The notes below the pieces were generated by a model. It was not told where the DNA came from, ran no database searches, and worked only from the letters and a program-made list of their open reading frames with translations. Both the position numbers and the translations under genes were made by a program. Of a stretch of DNA of 64,000 nt, positions 62,677 to 64,000 are shown piece by piece; positions within the stretch are counted from its first letter, which is position 1; every line of letters starts with the position of its first letter. This DNA is from an uncultured Ruminococcus sp. (GTDB lineage Bacteria > Bacillota_A > Clostridia > Oscillospirales > Ruminococcaceae): contig ONBA01000011.1 in NCBI GenBank assembly GCA_900315975.1, positions 1-64,000 of the forward strand, in the 5' to 3' direction.

Positions 62677-63573
62677 TCATTCAGATAATTTCCGATACTC
62701 GATGATATCGCCTGTGCCGCCTGTCGATGAATATGAATAATATGCCAGAAGCAGCGAGGCATCAGAAGAATCTATTTTTCCGTCTTCGTTTACATCTGCG
62801 GCTTTTTCATCTTCTGAGGAGAGTCCGGAATCCACACCGACTGCAAGTTTCGAGTAGACCGTAAGTATATCAGATGCATCTGATGCGTTAACGCTGCTGT
62901 CACCGTTAACGTCACCGCATATCATTTTTTCTCCATCCTGCGCCTCGAATCTGTAACCGTACTTTTCAGCGTATTTCTCCGCCGACGAACCATACTGACC
63001 ATATATCACCCCGTCATACTCCGCTGAGTTGTCCACGCCGGAATACGAATTGCTGATGGTATTGTTCTGGTCATAAATAGAACACTCCGGATTCTGTATC
63101 GTCACCGATTTCAGTGAACTGCAATCGTGAAATGCCATTTTCTCAATACTCATAACGCTATCAGGAATGTAAACCGTTACGAGTTCATCACAGTCGTTGA
63201 AAGCCATACTCTCTATAGTAACAACTCCGCCGTCCTCCATTGAAACAGCCGTAAGTTCGGTACAGCTGTCAAACGCACAGCTTCCCACCTTCTTCACGCT
63301 TGACGGAATCGTCACCGATTTAAGCGTGAAGCATTTGCTGAATGCATTAGGACCTATCGCAGTTACAGGAACCCCATTTATATTATCAGGCACTACCATA
63401 TCACCTACAACATCGCGTGAACAACCGGTTATAGTTGCATGGTCTGATACTATCTCATACGTAAACGAACCTTCAGTAACGCTTGTTGAACCATTACTGC
63501 TTCCGCAGGATGACAGACTGAATAAAGGCATAAACAATGCCGATGTTAAGAATATCGCTAATTTTCTTTTCAA
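62677..63573 (-). CDS. Lipoprotein with BspA-type leucine-rich repeats and a dockerin
   Basis: This 298-residue protein has a lipoprotein signal with lipobox 'LSSC' (Cys near 23) and BspA/LRR_5 repeats (about 45-175, for example 'AFSKCFTLKSVTIPSSVKKV' and 'AFDSCTELTAV'). A linker and a C-terminal dockerin (about 216-290, 'CGDVNGDSSVNASDASDIL', 'ADVNEDGKIDSSDASLLLAY') follow. The dockerin is of the same divergent type as in the esterase at 33132. A lipid anchor plus dockerin would tie a cohesin partner to the cell membrane. The LRR ligand is unknown. It has its own promoter and terminator. Confidence 0.88.
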   Translation of the reverse strand: MKRKLAIFLTSALFMPLFSLSSCGSSNGSTSVTEGSFTYEIVSDHATITGCSRDVVGDMVVPDNINGVPVTAIGPNAFSKCFTLKSVTIPSSVKKVGSCAFDSCTELTAVSMEDGGVVTIESMAFNDCDELVTVYIPDSVMSIEKMAFHDCSSLKSVTIQNPECSIYDQNNTISNSYSGVDNSAEYDGVIYGQYGSSAEKYAEKYGYRFEAQDGEKMICGDVNGDSSVNASDASDILTVYSKLAVGVDSGLSSEDEKAADVNEDGKIDSSDASLLLAYYSYSSTGGTGDIIEYRKLSE

Positions 63574-63611
63574 AGTCCGTCACTCCTTCCGCCAACCCAT
63601 ATGATAATAAT

Positions 63612-63640
63612 ATTATACCATTATCAATATAAATAGTCAA
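63612..63640 (-). promoter_or_regulatory. Promoter of the dockerin lipoprotein gene
   Basis: On the minus strand TTGACT (63640-63635), 17 nt, TATAAT (63617-63612). Confidence 0.75.
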
Positions 63641-63718
63641 CGGAATGACCGATTTTTTCCAGTTATCACAAAAAATACGTGTGTTATTTAAGCATATTTA
63701 CAAGTTTCACGTTATGTA

Positions 63719-63739
63719 AAGGCGGTATTCCACCGCCTT
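63719..63739 (-). terminator. Terminator of spoVT
   Basis: AAGGCGGT / ACCGCCTT stem with a 5-nt loop, followed on the minus strand by TTTACA. Confidence 0.65.
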
Positions 63740-63742
63740 ATT

Positions 63743-64000
63743 TTACCCCTCTATCTGCCGTGCAAGAAACTGTGAAGCTGCCGATATCAGACTCTTCTGC
63801 AAGTCCGATACCTCTGCCCTTTCGTCAGTTGCCATAAATGCTACCGCTCCAGAAACATCTCCCGCAGTTATTATCGGGAGTGCCGCTATTGCATTGCGGT
63901 TTACTTCCTCTATCGGTATAAATTTTTCGCTCCTGCCGCGGCAGTAAAAGTGTCCCCTGCTCTCCATAAGGTCTTCAAGCTGACGTGTAACACGTCTTCC
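63743..64000 (-). CDS. spoVT: Stage V sporulation protein T, C-terminal part
   Basis: An 85-codon frame is open to the right edge of the window, so the N-terminal AbrB-type DNA-binding half is missing. The visible part fits the SpoVT GAF-like domain: 'AALPIITAGDVSGAVAFMAT' and the last helix 'DLQKSLISAASQFLARQIEG'. SpoVT tunes SigG-dependent transcription in the forespore, which fits with sigG at 20933. Confidence 0.85.
   Translation of the reverse strand, partial: GRRVTRQLEDLMESRGHFYCRGRSEKFIPIEEVNRNAIAALPIITAGDVSGAVAFMATDERAEVSDLQKSLISAASQFLARQIEG

Overview
The window looks like a chromosome segment of a low-GC, cellulosome-forming ruminal or gut Firmicute, most like Ruminococcus (R. flavefaciens-type). 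The main reason is six proteins with dockerin modules of the 'GDANLDGNVTVADAVAILQ' style, joined by long threonine-rich linkers to plant cell-wall enzymes. It also carries endospore-lineage genes (sigG, gerW/ytfJ, spoVG, spoVT), an S-box (SAM-I) riboswitch in front of metK, and SigA-type promoters with 17-bp spacers. No rRNA, tRNA, CRISPR array or intact insertion sequence was seen.

Layout. 1-435: fragment of a large integrative-element helicase/methylase protein on the minus strand. 590-3924: secreted GH9-dockerin-GH16 enzyme. 4155-6890: three-gene ABC-2 exporter. 7026-9896: M16C metallopeptidase. 9993-14538: two tandem membrane HD-GYP proteins, the second degenerate. 14736-18323: CE12-CBM13-dockerin-CBM35-CE12 pectin/xylan deacetylating enzyme. 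18592-19987: two tandem RadC-family genes. 19968-22689: C39-like lipoprotein, sigG and a pyridoxal kinase. 22907-24415: proline-rich membrane protein and a probable mono-ADP-ribosyltransferase. 24666-24854: rpmB. 25109-30467: a co-directional block of M50-like pseudoprotease, scpA, scpB, DUF2953, gerW, D,D-carboxypeptidase and rluB. 30469-33075: a small unknown, metA and two membrane proteins. 33132-35072: SGNH esterase with a different dockerin type. 35328-40076: the rod-shape operon mreB-mreC-mreD-pbp2. 40231-45401: murC-lexA-zapA-U32-dut-DUF4321. 45723-49146: spoVG, a NUDIX hydrolase and YfhO. 49318-51614: DUF11-like protein and metK with its riboswitch. 51824-56812: a cohesin-BIG2-dockerin candidate adaptor scaffoldin and a PL1-PL9-dockerin pectate lyase. 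56886-59641: an ECF sigma factor with a membrane-anchored beta-propeller partner. 59839-62524: GH25 lysozyme, manA and glucokinase. 62677-63573: dockerin-bearing leucine-rich-repeat lipoprotein. 63743-64000: 3' end of spoVT.

How the parts fit. The secreted enzymes attack cellulose and mixed-linkage glucan (GH9, GH16), acetylated pectin (CE12) and pectate (PL1, PL9), and would dock onto scaffoldins. The cohesin-dockerin protein could be an adaptor that widens enzyme choice. The ECF/beta-propeller pair is a plausible envelope or substrate sensor next to them. GlcK and ManA feed released hexoses into glycolysis.

Most unusual: an 89-bp sequence present twice with 100% identity, 10.7 kb apart. 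Each copy lies inside the loop of a different intergenic hairpin, with the 3' arm of the hairpin duplicated at exactly 95-bp spacing. This looks like a small foldback element that inserts into terminators. Other points of note are the ADP-ribosyltransferase-like protein, a site-2-protease homologue lacking its HExxH motif, a tandem RadC pair with one degenerate member, an HD-GYP with CC in place of HH, and a lipoprotein carrying a dockerin.
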